A stretch of 64,000 bases of DNA. It comes from Flavobacterium segetis (GTDB lineage: Bacteria; Bacteroidota; Bacteroidia; Flavobacteriales; Flavobacteriaceae). Location of the stretch: assembly GCF_900129575.1 (NCBI RefSeq), contig NZ_FQWE01000003.1, forward strand, positions 124,001-188,000, in the 5' to 3' direction. Positions 18,819-28,636 of the stretch are shown one piece after another; within the stretch, counting starts at the first letter, position 1, and each line of letters begins with the position of its first letter. The notes beneath the pieces were generated by a model. That model was not told where the DNA came from and made no database searches. It saw only the letters and a list, made by a program, of their open reading frames with translations. Made by a program: the position numbers and the translations under genes.

Positions 18819-20252
18819 TTATTCTTTTATTAAAGTAATCTCAACTCTTCTGTTTTCAGCTTTTCCTTTTGCGTTCTTGTTAGATGCAATTGGCTTAGTT
18901 TCACCAAAACCAGTAGATCTTAATCTGTCAGTAGCAATACCCTTTTCAATTAAATAATTTTTAACTGCAGCAGCTCTGTTCTCAGATAAAGTTTGGTTTA
19001 ATTCATTACTTCCGTCGCTATCAGTATGACCTTCAACTTGGAATCTTGAATTTGGATATTCTTTTAAGATTGTAGTAATAGATTCTAATACTGTGTAAGT
19101 ACCTTGTTGGAAAGTAGATTTACCAGAATCAAATAAAATTACTTTTCCATAACTATTTAAAGTTTTTATTACTTCTTCAGTAACTTCAGGACAACCTTTA
19201 TTACTAGCAGGACCGGCTACTGTAGGACAAGCGTCATCTTTGTCTAAGACACCATCTCCGTCAGTATCTGGCCAAGGACAACCTGCATTTTCTTTAGGAC
19301 CTGCAACAGTAGGACATTTGTCATCTTTATCAGCAATACCATCTCCGTCAGTATCAGGACAACCTTTTAAAGCAACTAAACCAGCAACATCTGGACATGC
19401 GTCATCTTTATCAGCAACACCATCTCCGTCAGTATCAGGACAACCTTTTAAAGCAGCTAATCCAAATTCGGTAGGACATTCGTCTTCGCTATCTTGAATA
19501 CCATCTCCGTCAGTATCAGGACATCCGTTAAATTGCTTTAAACCTGCAACATCTGGACAAGCATCATCTTTATCATAAATTCCATCACCGTCAGTATCTT
19601 TACCTCCAAATTTGAATACGATACCAGCTGAATGTTGAAAATGTGATGGAGAATCTGGAGTTCCAGAAGCATCTTCTCTATCACCGAATGATTTTTTGTA
19701 ACGGCTAGTAAGTTCTAAACCTACATTTTCAGTAAACCAAAATGTAAGACCAGCACCCGGGTTTAATGTTCCGTAGCTACTATCTCCAAAGAAAGTATAA
19801 CCTCCACCTACAGAAAGAGAAGGATCAATAACTTTAGAATTGATAGCAGTCATAAAACTATATTTTATAGTTGCATCAATACCATAATACATCAAGTCTC
19901 CAGGATTAGATACTACATAACCACGTGAGTCACGAGCAGGATTCGCTGGATTAAATTTTACATATTTATCAATCTTATTAACCGATCCAGATAAACCAAA
20001 AGAGAAATTATCTCCTACAGATCTAAAAACGCTTAAATAAGATACAGATGGTAGTACATTCCAGTTGTCTTTTACTGCAAATGGCTGAGAAAAATGGCGA
20101 TCTGCCCAATTGTTTCCTCCACCAGCACTAGTTCTGGTATCCACGGCATTAACTCCAAAAGAGATCGCCCATGGATTATTACTGTCTTGTGCATGAGAAC
20201 TTAGTCCCATCACCATCATCACAGCAACAAAAATTTTGTTAAGATGTTTCAT
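18819..20252 (-). CDS. OmpA-family outer-membrane protein with thrombospondin type-3 repeats
   Basis: The 477-residue protein has a signal peptide (to SSHAQ), an eight-stranded-barrel-like N-terminal region (about 25-220), then five calcium-binding TSP3-type repeats starting DTDGDGI/V. A C-terminal OmpA domain (about 360-477, [20 protein letters not shown]) binds peptidoglycan. Such proteins are abundant in Flavobacteria and tether the outer membrane to the wall. It has a clear promoter (20290-20319) and its own terminator, implying strong independent expression. Confidence 0.93.
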   Translation of the reverse strand: MKHLNKIFVAVMMVMGLSSHAQDSNNPWAISFGVNAVDTRTSAGGGNNWADRHFSQPFAVKDNWNVLPSVSYLSVFRSVGDNFSFGLSGSVNKIDKYVKFNPANPARDSRGYVVSNPGDLMYYGIDATIKYSFMTAINSKVIDPSLSVGGGYTFFGDSSYGTLNPGAGLTFWFTENVGLELTSRYKKSFGDREDASGTPDSPSHFQHSAGIVFKFGGKDTDGDGIYDKDDACPDVAGLKQFNGCPDTDGDGIQDSEDECPTEFGLAALKGCPDTDGDGVADKDDACPDVAGLVALKGCPDTDGDGIADKDDKCPTVAGPKENAGCPWPDTDGDGVLDKDDACPTVAGPASNKGCPEVTEEVIKTLNSYGKVILFDSGKSTFQQGTYTVLESITTILKEYPNSRFQVEGHTDSDGSNELNQTLSENRAAAVKNYLIEKGIATDRLRSTGFGETKPIASNKNAKGKAENRRVEITLIKE

Positions 20253-20289
20253 ACTTACTTTTTTTAATTACGATTTAGTTAATTACTGG

Positions 20290-20319
20290 CAAAAATAGGA
20301 CGTAAATTTTAAACTACAA
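20290..20319 (-). promoter_or_regulatory. Promoter of the ompA-like gene
   Basis: On the minus strand, TTG (20317-20319) is followed after 19 bases by TATTTTTG (20290-20297). This is a full match to the Bacteroidota consensus 38 bases upstream of the start codon. Confidence 0.78.
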
Positions 20320-20364
20320 AATGAAATGTTAATTAAAATACATTTAGAGCTTAAAAAGTGGGAA

Positions 20365-21558
20365 TTATATAACATTTAGAGCTCTCCCAACAGTAGTGAA
20401 AGCATTGATAGCCTTGTCCAAATGCACTTGAGTATGGGCTGCCGATAATTGTACTCTTATTCTTGCTTTATCCTTTGGGACTACAGGGAAAAAGAAACCT
20501 ATTACATAAATTCCTTGTTTTAGTAGTTCATTTGCCATATTTTGAGATAATTTAGCATCGTATAACATAACCGGTACAATTGCAGAATCTCCGTCAATGA
20601 TATCAAAACCAGCTTTTTTCATACCTTCTTTGAAATAATTAGTATTCCATTCTAATTGATCGCGTAAGACGGTATCTCGCTCTAATATTTCAAAAACTTT
20701 AATGGAAGCTCCTACAATTGCTGGTGCTAATGAGTTTGAAAATAGATAGGGTCGCGATCTTTGACGTAAAAGTTCTATAATTTCTTTTTTTGCTGTTGTA
20801 TAACCGCCCATAGCACCACCCAAAGCTTTACCTAATGTTCCAGTTATAATATCAACTCGTCCCATTACACCTTTTGCTTCAAGCGTTCCTTTACCCGTTG
20901 CACCAATAAATCCAGTTGCATGACATTCATCTACCATTACAAGTGCATCATATTTATCGGCTAGATCGCAAATTTTATCTAATGGCGCAACTAAACCGTC
21001 CATTGAAAAAACACCATCTGTAACAATTAGCTTGAAGCGAGTCCCAGCCTCTGTCGCTTTTATTAATTGTTGTTCTAAATCTTCCATGTTGCTATTTTCA
21101 TAACGGTATCGTGCCGCCTTACACAAACGAACGCCGTCAATAATAGAAGCATGATTTAAACTATCTGAAATTATGCAATCCTCAGCTCCTAATAAAGGTT
21201 CAAAAACTCCGCCATTAGCATCAAAAGCTGCAGCGTATAAAATGGTATCCTCAGTCCCGTAAAAATCAGCTATCTTTTTTTCTAAAGTTTTATGAATATC
21301 CTGAGTCCCACAGATGAACCGTACTGATGACATTCCGAATCCGTGCGAATCCAAAGTGTCTTTTGCTGCCTTAACGACTTCAGGATGTGATGAAAGTCCA
21401 AGATAATTATTAGAACAAAAATTTAAAACTGTTTCGCCCGTGGAAATGGTAATTTCAGCTCCTTGCGGTGAAGTGATGATTCGTTCCGATTTAAAAATTC
21501 CGTTATCTACAATAGTTTGAAGTTCTGATTGTAAGTGTTGTTGTATTTTACCGTACAT
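20365..21558 (-). CDS. kbl: Glycine C-acetyltransferase (2-amino-3-ketobutyrate CoA ligase)
   Basis: The 397-residue PLP enzyme of the alpha-oxoamine synthase family converts 2-amino-3-oxobutyrate and CoA to glycine and acetyl-CoA in threonine breakdown. The PLP lysine is in [30 protein letters not shown], the [16 protein letters not shown] region and the C-terminal [11 protein letters not shown] are characteristic of KBL rather than serine palmitoyltransferase or BioF. Threonine dehydrogenase is not in the window. Confidence 0.93.
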   Translation of the reverse strand: MYGKIQQHLQSELQTIVDNGIFKSERIITSPQGAEITISTGETVLNFCSNNYLGLSSHPEVVKAAKDTLDSHGFGMSSVRFICGTQDIHKTLEKKIADFYGTEDTILYAAAFDANGGVFEPLLGAEDCIISDSLNHASIIDGVRLCKAARYRYENSNMEDLEQQLIKATEAGTRFKLIVTDGVFSMDGLVAPLDKICDLADKYDALVMVDECHATGFIGATGKGTLEAKGVMGRVDIITGTLGKALGGAMGGYTTAKKEIIELLRQRSRPYLFSNSLAPAIVGASIKVFEILERDTVLRDQLEWNTNYFKEGMKKAGFDIIDGDSAIVPVMLYDAKLSQNMANELLKQGIYVIGFFFPVVPKDKARIRVQLSAAHTQVHLDKAINAFTTVGRALNVI

Positions 21559-21600
21559 ATTATTTTATTTGTTCATTATTGCGAATAAATCATTCTCAGG

Positions 21601-24600
21601 CTACAAATTTACTACATCGATTTCTTTTCCGATATAAATAAGTGCTTTTTTTAACACTTTGTAACCCATGAGTTCAATTGCACTTTGATAATTTTCTAAT
21701 TGTTGCTGGTATTTTACTTGATGCGTTCCTGTTTTATAATCTAGTAATAATACCTCATTGTTCTTTTTTAAAACCATTCGGTCAGGTTTTATCGTTTTAC
21801 CTTCTTTTTGAATGATGGTTTGCTCGTTTAGCACTTCATTTCCCTCTTCAAAAAAGCTCTCTAATTCACTATGAGTAATAATTAAGTTTACCGTTTTTTC
21901 TACTGTTTCTCTTTGACTAAATCTTATTAGGCCGCTTTCAATTGCTTTAGCAAGTGCAAGTTCTACATCCTTCTTTGTTTTTACGAATGACAATATTTCA
22001 TGTATGATATTTCCATATTCTATCGCGTCTTGTTGCAAAGTTCCCCACATCAAAGCCTCCTTTTGAGCAATTTTAATATTTTTAGGATTTAAGATCGACT
22101 GTACTAATGGAATTGTTTTAGAAGTATCTACGTGTTTTTTTCCACTAGATAATTTACTACTATTCCCAAAACTATAATTCAATTTGTCTTTTTGAAAAAC
22201 AGTTTTATTTATCAAATAATTGATAAAAAAAGTACACATATTATTATCGGGAATTTCTTCTTTCCGTGATAAATTCATATTTGATATCACGTATAATTGT
22301 TCCTCGGCCCTTGTTAAAGCAACATAAAGCACATTAATATTATCTAATAATTCCTCTTGCTTTTTTTGATTATAAACTGCTGTAGCAGCTTCACCAAAAC
22401 CCTCTACTGCACTACTATTATCAATTAAGACTTTGGGCAAACCAAAATCTTCAACTTCAGCGTTAAGCCACAATTTATCTTTAGGTTTCCTGCTATAATC
22501 TTCTTCTGCAAAAGGAAAAATTACTACTGGAAATTCTAAACCCTTTGATTTGTGGATAGTCATAATCCGCACTGCATTATTCCCCTCTGGCGATGGGATG
22601 CTGAATTTCTCCCCATTCTTATCCCAAAAACTTAAAAAATCAGAAATTCCAGCTTGATTGCGAATGTCTCGTTCCAGAACAATGTCCAGGAAATATTGAA
22701 CATAAGCATTCCCAGCGGCGGAAGGAGAAGCTACTATAATATCTTGAAAGCGGTCCTCACCCGTATCACTATTCTCTTCAAATTTTTGAAGGGCTAGAAA
22801 CTTACTAACTATAACCTCAACAGCTTCATAAAGCGATTTTTTACGAATATTTTGAAATGATAAATTAACATTGATTGCCAATAGCCAGTTTTCAAAATCA
22901 ATTTCTTGTTTTAATGCCATTCCCTGCGCTATAAAATCGTGAACTGCCAAGTGATTTTGACTGTTTTGAGCCAAATATTGTAAAAAAAAAGCTTTAGCCT
23001 CTAGGTCAGAATTATTTTTTAAATATTTTAATAAATTTATTATAAATCGCACTTCAGTAGCATTTTGAATCATCAGCGTTTCTGATGACAAAAGCGGAAT
23101 TTTTTGTTCAGTTAAATAATTAGCGATTGCGATGCCTTGACTTCTTTTTCTAGTTAAAATTACGATATCTTTATATTCAAAACCTAATGCAACAACTTCA
23201 TGAATAGTGTTTAATGTAGCTAAAACAAATAGGTCTGTTTTGTCCAAACCTTCCTCCTCATTAATAGTTTCTGCACTATCGTCCCCTTTTTCTACTTGTG
23301 GAATAAAAGAAATATTCACGTAGCCACCAGTTTTATTGTTAACTTTTTGCCGACTGTGATTGGCATATAAATCTTTATAATCTAGATTTTCAAATTCATT
23401 CGATACCATTTGAAAAAAATCATTATTAAATTCAATGATCTGCGAATAGGAACGATAGTTTTTATCTAAATGTTCCAATACTTTTTCTTTATTGCTAAAC
23501 GGATTTTGACCTTTACTTAAATCAATAAACTGTTCTGCCTTGCCACCACGCCATCTATAAATAGATTGTTTTGGATCGCCTACGATCATCAAAGTTCCTT
23601 TTTCACCATCTATTTCGCTAGAAGTCGCGTTATCTATTAGTGGAATCAAATTTTGCCACTGCATTTCAGAAGTATCCTGAAATTCATCTATAAAAAAATG
23701 GCGGTAACGCTCTCCTAATCGTTCATAAATAAAAGGCGCAGGTTGATTTTGAATTTCTATATAAATTAAAGCATTAAATTCAGAAATAGAAAGAATATTT
23801 TGCTCCGTTTGAATTTTTGCGAGTTCATTACTTACCGTATTTAACAGGGAAAGTGGAGTAATGTTTTTTAAAAATGCTTTGTAAAAATCTCTTTTTTCAA
23901 AAGTTTTATAAATTGTTGCTAACACTTGCAGGAATTCTGGAATTAAATTTTCAATAATTCCACGGTCTTTAGCCGTTTTATTAATTTTTATATCATCAAA
24001 TTCATGATACGTTTTATTTTTAGGGTTAAATTTTCCTCCTTGAATACTGATTAAATGTTTAGGAAAATAAGATCCTGAAAATGATTTGCTATCAATTCCA
24101 TTTTTATCAATTAATGAAAGAGCTTTTTCAGCGAGAGCAATACTTTCTTTATCTAATAATTTGCAAGATTCCGTTAATTTTACTTTTATTTCAACAAACT
24201 CAGCTATGGATTTATCTCGGAAATGCGTGATTTCATTCCGATTGTTTTCATTGAGTACTAAACGACCAGTTTCTAAAATTTCCCTTGAAATATCCCAAGA
24301 TTTATCATCATCGGTTTTTTCCATCGTAAAATCGACGAGTAATTTTGTCAAAGTCTCGTCCTCGCCAGCTTGCGCAATAATGGCATCAACGGCTTCTACT
24401 AATAAATTTTCAGTATCTAATGTGACTTCAAAAGTCATAGGTAAACCTAAATCATGCGCGAATGCACGAATTACCTTATGTGTAAATTTGTCAATAGTGG
24501 AAATATCAAAAGCGGCATAATTATGAATAATATGCTTAATGATTTGTTGTGATTTTATTTTTATTTGAATAATTGAAAGCTCAGTATCGTGAGCTAAATC

Positions 24601-24837
24601 CATCATCAAATCTTGTGCTTTTGGACTGGGTTCGTCTTTTGCAAATTCAGATAAGCTGCCTACAATACGACTTTTCATTTCGTGAACCGCTTTGTTAGTA
24701 AACGTAATGGCAAGAATATTTCGGTAGGCGTCATTTTTTTTAGCAACTAGAATAATTTTAAGGTATTCCTTGACTAAAGCATACGTTTTCCCCGAACCGG
24801 CTGAGGCGTCATATATGGCGAAAGAGGGTCTTTGCAT
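21601..24837 (-). CDS. addA: AddA-like UvrD/REP helicase-nuclease
   Basis: The 1078-residue SF1A helicase has Walker A DASAGSGKTYALV (about 9-21), FTNKAVHEMKSR, the DEFQDTS Walker B box, VGDPKQSIYRWRGG, and the late motifs TIHKSKGLEFPVVIFPF and LYVALTRAEEQLYV. A C-terminal PD-(D/E)XK nuclease with KPDRMVLKKNNEVLLLDYKTG makes it AddA/RecB-like. It pairs with addB downstream on the same strand for double-strand-break end processing. Confidence 0.92.
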   Translation of the reverse strand: MQRPSFAIYDASAGSGKTYALVKEYLKIILVAKKNDAYRNILAITFTNKAVHEMKSRIVGSLSEFAKDEPSPKAQDLMMDLAHDTELSIIQIKIKSQQIIKHIIHNYAAFDISTIDKFTHKVIRAFAHDLGLPMTFEVTLDTENLLVEAVDAIIAQAGEDETLTKLLVDFTMEKTDDDKSWDISREILETGRLVLNENNRNEITHFRDKSIAEFVEIKVKLTESCKLLDKESIALAEKALSLIDKNGIDSKSFSGSYFPKHLISIQGGKFNPKNKTYHEFDDIKINKTAKDRGIIENLIPEFLQVLATIYKTFEKRDFYKAFLKNITPLSLLNTVSNELAKIQTEQNILSISEFNALIYIEIQNQPAPFIYERLGERYRHFFIDEFQDTSEMQWQNLIPLIDNATSSEIDGEKGTLMIVGDPKQSIYRWRGGKAEQFIDLSKGQNPFSNKEKVLEHLDKNYRSYSQIIEFNNDFFQMVSNEFENLDYKDLYANHSRQKVNNKTGGYVNISFIPQVEKGDDSAETINEEEGLDKTDLFVLATLNTIHEVVALGFEYKDIVILTRKRSQGIAIANYLTEQKIPLLSSETLMIQNATEVRFIINLLKYLKNNSDLEAKAFFLQYLAQNSQNHLAVHDFIAQGMALKQEIDFENWLLAINVNLSFQNIRKKSLYEAVEVIVSKFLALQKFEENSDTGEDRFQDIIVASPSAAGNAYVQYFLDIVLERDIRNQAGISDFLSFWDKNGEKFSIPSPEGNNAVRIMTIHKSKGLEFPVVIFPFAEEDYSRKPKDKLWLNAEVEDFGLPKVLIDNSSAVEGFGEAATAVYNQKKQEELLDNINVLYVALTRAEEQLYVISNMNLSRKEEIPDNNMCTFFINYLINKTVFQKDKLNYSFGNSSKLSSGKKHVDTSKTIPLVQSILNPKNIKIAQKEALMWGTLQQDAIEYGNIIHEILSFVKTKKDVELALAKAIESGLIRFSQRETVEKTVNLIITHSELESFFEEGNEVLNEQTIIQKEGKTIKPDRMVLKKNNEVLLLDYKTGTHQVKYQQQLENYQSAIELMGYKVLKKALIYIGKEIDVVNL

Positions 24838-24910
24838 TAGGGTTTTTGGTTTTTAATTAAAGATTTTAGATTTCCGACTTAAATTTTTAACGTCTTAACT
24901 GTTTGGATGT

Positions 24911-25000
24911 CATAGCCCTGATGGAAACGGCATCCTTTTGTGGCGGTCCCGAAACTTCGGGACGTCACAAAAGATATAGTGTACAGCAGGAAACAGCTCC
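24911..25000 (+). ncRNA. Folded intergenic element (candidate interspersed repeat or small RNA)
   Basis: Between the divergent addA and rbfA starts lies a GC-richer block. Its long hairpin has stem CTTTTGTG (24935-24942) with CACAAAAG (24966-24973), a G-T and a C-G pair, one bulged G, then GTCCCG (24946-24951) with CGGGAC (24958-24963). An outer helix can form between AGC-CCTG (24914-24920) and CAGG/GCT (24987-24998). The flanks GATGGAAACGGCATC and GATATAGTGTACAGC look like conserved single-stranded segments. I recall similar blocks repeated between genes in other Flavobacterium genomes, but cannot verify that or its expression. Confidence 0.55.
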
Positions 25001-25083
25001 GAAAAAAAATAACTATTACTGAGTTGGTTTTAAAAATTGATTCTAAACTACGGGATAAGCCTTAAAAGTACTATTTTTGCAGC

Positions 25084-25476
25084 ATGGAAACAAATAGACA
25101 GAAAAAAATAGGTGGGGTTATCCAAAAAGATTTGGTTGACATTCTGCAAGGTGAAGTGAGAAAAAATGGAGTTAGTAATTTAGTGATTTCGGTATCCAAG
25201 GTTGTTGTAACTACAGATTTATCAGTAGCTACGGTGCATTTAAGTGTTTTCCCCCAAGAAAAAGCAATAGAAATTTTAGAGGCAGTCAAGTCGAATTCAA
25301 AAAATATTAAACATGATCTCTCACAACGCGTTCGTTTACAATTGCGTAAAGTTCCCAATTTAGTCTTCTTTATTGATGACTCTCTAGATTATATTGAAAA
25401 AATTGACAACGCGCTTGCTAATAGAGACAATCCTATTGAAAATAGAGAATTGCTAGACAAACGTAGATTCCAATAA
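25084..25476 (+). CDS. rbfA: Ribosome-binding factor A
   Basis: The 130-residue KH-like protein acts in late 30S maturation and cold adaptation. The start METNRQKKIGGVIQKDLVDIL, ATVHLSVFP and the C-terminal RKVPNLVFFIDDSLDYIEKID are family hallmarks. A TATTTTTG box (25072-25079) sits immediately upstream. The next gene starts 3 bases after its stop, so the two are probably cotranscribed. Confidence 0.95.
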   Translation: METNRQKKIGGVIQKDLVDILQGEVRKNGVSNLVISVSKVVVTTDLSVATVHLSVFPQEKAIEILEAVKSNSKNIKHDLSQRVRLQLRKVPNLVFFIDDSLDYIEKIDNALANRDNPIENRELLDKRRFQ

Positions 25477-25479
25477 AGT

Positions 25480-26679
25480 TTGAATTTCCCTCTTTATATA
25501 GCCAAAAGATATATTCGTAGCAATAGTAAAAACAACGCTATCAATATTATTAATAGAATTGCAAGTCTAGGAATAATAGTGGGTGCGCTGGCTTTATTTG
25601 TGGTTTTATCTGTTTTTAGCGGCTTAAAGGTTTTTAGTCTTTCTTTTAGCACTGATATTGATCCTGACTTAAAAATAACAACTATTCTGGGTAAATCATT
25701 CTTTGTATCTCCTGAACAAGAAAACCAGATTAAAAAAATTGAAGGACTAGATTCTTATACTAAAATAATTGAGGAACGTGTTTTATTTACTTTTAATGGC
25801 AAACAAGAAGTAACTTATCTTAAAGGTGTCGACGCTAATTTTAGAAAAGTCAATACCATTGAAAAAAAACTTTTCAACGGACAATGGCTCAAGGCAGATA
25901 CGTATCAAGTTGTGGTAGGTTACGGACTTTCACAGAAATTCTCAATGGGATTATTAGATTTTAATAATCAACTAGAAGTTTTAGTTCCTAAACCAGGAAA
26001 AGGAGCTATTGATAATCCGGATCAAGCTTTTAATAAAACTGATATTATTCCGGTAGGCATTTATAGTATCAGTGAGGATCTAGATTCAAAATTTGTTTTT
26101 GCTGATTTAGGTTTGGCGCAGGAATTACTAGAATACAAAACCAACCAAATTTCAGGCATTGAGATCAGACTAAAAACGGGAGCCGATGAAACTTCAATCA
26201 TCAATAGACTTCAAACAATTTTCAAAAATAAAATAACAGTAAAAAATAGAGCGCAACTTAACGAATCGCTTTACAAAATGCTGAATACTGAAAATATTGT
26301 AGTTTATTTAATATTTACTCTAGTGATTGTTGTTGCTTTATTTAACTTAATAGGCGCGCTAATAATGATGATTTTAGATAAAAAAGGGAATCTTAAAACA
26401 TTATTAAATCTAGGAACAGAAATTAAAGATTTGAGGAAAATTTTTCTTTTGCAAGGAACTTTACTTAGCGTTTTTGGCGGACTTATTGGTCTCACGATTG
26501 GTGTTCTAATAGTATTACTGCAAGAATATTTTCAGTTAATAATGATTACTCCCACACTTCCTTATCCTGTAATTTTCTCGATTGAAAATGTGTTAATTGT
26601 AATGGGAACCATTGTAGGATTAGGTTTTATCGCTTCATTAATTGCGAGTAGTAGAGTAAGTAAAAAGTTATTAGAGTAG
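25480..26679 (+). CDS. FtsX-like permease (LolC/LolE-type ABC permease)
   Basis: The 399-residue inner-membrane protein has the classic layout. It has an N-terminal helix (about 27-48), a large periplasmic domain (about 50-265), then three helices (about 272-296, 317-345 and 364-388) forming the FtsX domain. MNFPLYIAKRYIRSNS is the typical start, here TTG at 25480, three bases after rbfA. It is most like the LolC/E lipoprotein-release permeases; the ATPase partner is not adjacent, as usual in Flavobacteria. Confidence 0.88.
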   Translation: MNFPLYIAKRYIRSNSKNNAINIINRIASLGIIVGALALFVVLSVFSGLKVFSLSFSTDIDPDLKITTILGKSFFVSPEQENQIKKIEGLDSYTKIIEERVLFTFNGKQEVTYLKGVDANFRKVNTIEKKLFNGQWLKADTYQVVVGYGLSQKFSMGLLDFNNQLEVLVPKPGKGAIDNPDQAFNKTDIIPVGIYSISEDLDSKFVFADLGLAQELLEYKTNQISGIEIRLKTGADETSIINRLQTIFKNKITVKNRAQLNESLYKMLNTENIVVYLIFTLVIVVALFNLIGALIMMILDKKGNLKTLLNLGTEIKDLRKIFLLQGTLLSVFGGLIGLTIGVLIVLLQEYFQLIMITPTLPYPVIFSIENVLIVMGTIVGLGFIASLIASSRVSKKLLE

Positions 26680-26737
26680 GATTTTGATTTCTAATTGAGG
26701 AATAAGATTTTTGACTTTAAAAATACTTCTAGGGTAA

Positions 26738-27036
26738 TTACAAATTTTTCATGATTTTATTTGGAATTTCTTCTTTTGAATTCCAAAATGCTAAAATAAA
26801 AACCTCAGTATTCTCTAAAATATAATATAAACAATAAAGAAATTTATTTAATCAAAACATTCTGATTATAGAATAACGGCATTGAAAACTTTCAGGATTT
26901 TTAGAAATAATTTTAAATCCCACCGTATTTCTTTTTCTATACTTTTAGCTAGGGAAATAGTGATCAAAGCATAACTCTTAATTACACTTTCAATTTCAAG
27001 AGCGGCAGTTGTTTTTATTGTGAGTTTCCTATAAAT
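26738..27036 (-). pseudogene. Decayed RelE/ParE-type toxin
   Basis: Translating the minus strand recovers toxin-like pieces in two frames. The N-terminal half (RKLTIKTTAALEIESVIK and SLAKSIEKEI, about 26930-27030) is in one frame. The C-terminal half (VGFKIISKNPESFQCRYSII, then LNKFLYCLYYILENTEVFIL, then AFWNSKEEIPNKIMKNL, 26738-26930) is in another. An in-frame TGA is at 26852-26854. The 'KNPESFQ.RY ... KF.Y..YY.. .. V.ILA' pattern is typical of RelE/ParE toxins. No intact start remains. Recognition is by eye. Confidence 0.65.
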
Positions 27037-27037
27037 C

Positions 27038-27199
27038 CTATTTAGACTTTAAGGAGTCTAAAAATTCAAAAGCATCGCCTCCAGAATTTGGATTTTCAGT
27101 ATGTTTAGCTAATCTTGTATCTCATTCTTTTTTTTTCATCAGATTAACAACATTTATTTCACGAATTAAAAATTCTTTACTTTCTACATAATAGAGGCG
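27038..27199 (-). pseudogene. Decayed antitoxin partner
   Basis: Directly upstream of the toxin remnant, one frame reads SKEFLIREINVVNLMKKKE, an in-frame TGA (27122-27124), then DTRLAKHTENPNSGGDAFEF and LDSLKSK before a TAG. Length, helix-rich N-terminus and position touching the toxin suit the antitoxin of the same operon. The premature stop and the missing start indicate decay. Confidence 0.5.
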
Positions 27200-27297
27200 T
27201 TATTTATACTTTAAAGCAAGTGTATTAAAAATATTTTTTTAATTGAACACTCATAATGCATTATGTCTAAAACAAATATTGCGAAAAAAGCTAAAAT

Positions 27298-28290
27298 CTA
27301 AACCACCTCATAACCCATATACGCTTCCTCAATTTCATTCAATGCAGCGAATAATTCTTCAGGTTTATCTAAGGTTACTAATTTTTGTTTATGAGGCTTG
27401 AAAGAATGAATTCCTTTAAAGTAATTAGTGTAATGCGGACGAGTTTCAACAATTCCTAAACGCTCTCCCTTCCATTCCATTGCCCAAGTCAAGTGATTCC
27501 GAACCGCTTCTACTCTATCGATAACGGTTGGTTTTGCTAAATACTCGCCTGTTTTCATGAAATGTTTGATTTCATTGAAAATCCAAGGATAACCTATTGC
27601 AGCGCGACCAATCATGATTCCGTCAACACCATATTTATTTTTATATTCTAATGCTTTTTCTGGGGAATCAATATCTCCATTACCAAAAATAGGCATGGTA
27701 ATTCTAGGATTGTTTTTAACACGTGCAATGTGAGACCAATCCGAATGGCCTTTATACATTTGCGCGCGAGTTCTAGCATGAATGCTTAACGCAGCAACCC
27801 CAATATCTTGTAACCTTTCGGCAACCTCATCAATATTTATAGAACTATCATCCCAGCCCAAACGTGTTTTTACAGTTACTGGTAAATGTGTACTATCGAT
27901 AACTGCTTTAGTTAAACGAATCATCAAATCCACATCTTTCAAAACTCCTGCTCCTGCTCCTTTACAAACTACTTTTTTTACTGGACAACCAAAATTGATA
28001 TCAATTATATCAGGATTTACGGCTGAAACAATTTTAGATGACATTGCCATAGCTTCCTCATCTCCACCAAAAATTTGGATTCCAACCGGACGTTCGTAGT
28101 CAAAAATATCTAATTTCATTCGGCTTTTTATGGCATCACGAATTAAACCTTCCGAAGAAATGAATTCCGAGTACATCATATCAGCACCGTGCATTTTACA
28201 CAATCTGCGATAAGGCGGATCGCTCACATCTTCCATAGGTGCGAGGAGTAAAGGGAAATCAGGTAATTCTATGTTGCCAATTTTGACCAT
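27298..28290 (-). CDS. dusB: tRNA-dihydrouridine synthase, DusB type
   Basis: The 330-residue FMN enzyme reduces uridines in the tRNA D-loop. It has LLLAPMEDVSDPPYRRLC at the N-terminus, NFGCPVKKVVCKGAGAGVL with catalytic Cys102, VKTRLGWDD, SIHARTRAQMYKG and IFGNGDIDSPEKA plus MIGRAAIGYPWIF. All are standard Dus motifs on a TIM barrel. It is a single gene transcribed away from the truncated DUF4130 copy. Confidence 0.95.
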   Translation of the reverse strand: MVKIGNIELPDFPLLLAPMEDVSDPPYRRLCKMHGADMMYSEFISSEGLIRDAIKSRMKLDIFDYERPVGIQIFGGDEEAMAMSSKIVSAVNPDIIDINFGCPVKKVVCKGAGAGVLKDVDLMIRLTKAVIDSTHLPVTVKTRLGWDDSSINIDEVAERLQDIGVAALSIHARTRAQMYKGHSDWSHIARVKNNPRITMPIFGNGDIDSPEKALEYKNKYGVDGIMIGRAAIGYPWIFNEIKHFMKTGEYLAKPTVIDRVEAVRNHLTWAMEWKGERLGIVETRPHYTNYFKGIHSFKPHKQKLVTLDKPEELFAALNEIEEAYMGYEVV

Positions 28291-28331
28291 CTGCTTAATT
28301 TTTGTGCAAAATTACAACTTTCAACTCAAGA

Positions 28332-28560
28332 CTAAAAAATTTTCTTTTCCATCAAATATTTCCAATAGCGTTTTGGGACGTGTTGTAAGTGTAATTTGAT
28401 TTTTTTTCGTTCCTTTATATTGGTGTGATCAAAATATTCCCACCACAATTTCTGGTATTGGATTTCAGAATCCAAGAAAACGGAACTGCTTTTGCCATCA
28501 ATTAATTTTAGGTCTAAATCTACAGACACTATTTCAATATTTTTGAAACAGAAAAAGGAT
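28332..28560 (-). pseudogene. Truncated copy of the DUF4130/TIGR03915 gene (C-terminal fragment)
   Basis: The last 65 codons encode LDSEIQYQKLWWEYFDHTN and HLQHVPKRYWKYLMEKKIF, nearly the same as the C-terminus of the intact gene at 29381-30145 (SEINYQKLWWEYFDHTNIKE, HVQHVPKRYWKYLTEKKIF). Similarity continues a little upstream (NIEIV versus DVEIV) and then stops, so about three quarters of the gene is missing. The two copies differ at many third positions, so the duplication is not recent, or one copy came from a relative. A GTG at 28529 could start a 65-residue product, but I call it a remnant. Confidence 0.75.
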
Positions 28561-28636
28561 CGACTTTTTACAAAGCTAATTTCAAACAGTATAAATTATA
28601 GATTTTAAGTTTACGCGACAATAAATCTTAAAGTTA

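Noticed and set aside
19240..19497. Open 85-codon frame opposite the OmpA-family gene
   Set aside because: It is the antisense of the TSP3 repeats and its repeated composition is explained by them.
24086..24520. 144-codon plus-strand frame inside addA
   Set aside because: It lies wholly within the strongly supported helicase gene and has no recognisable protein features.
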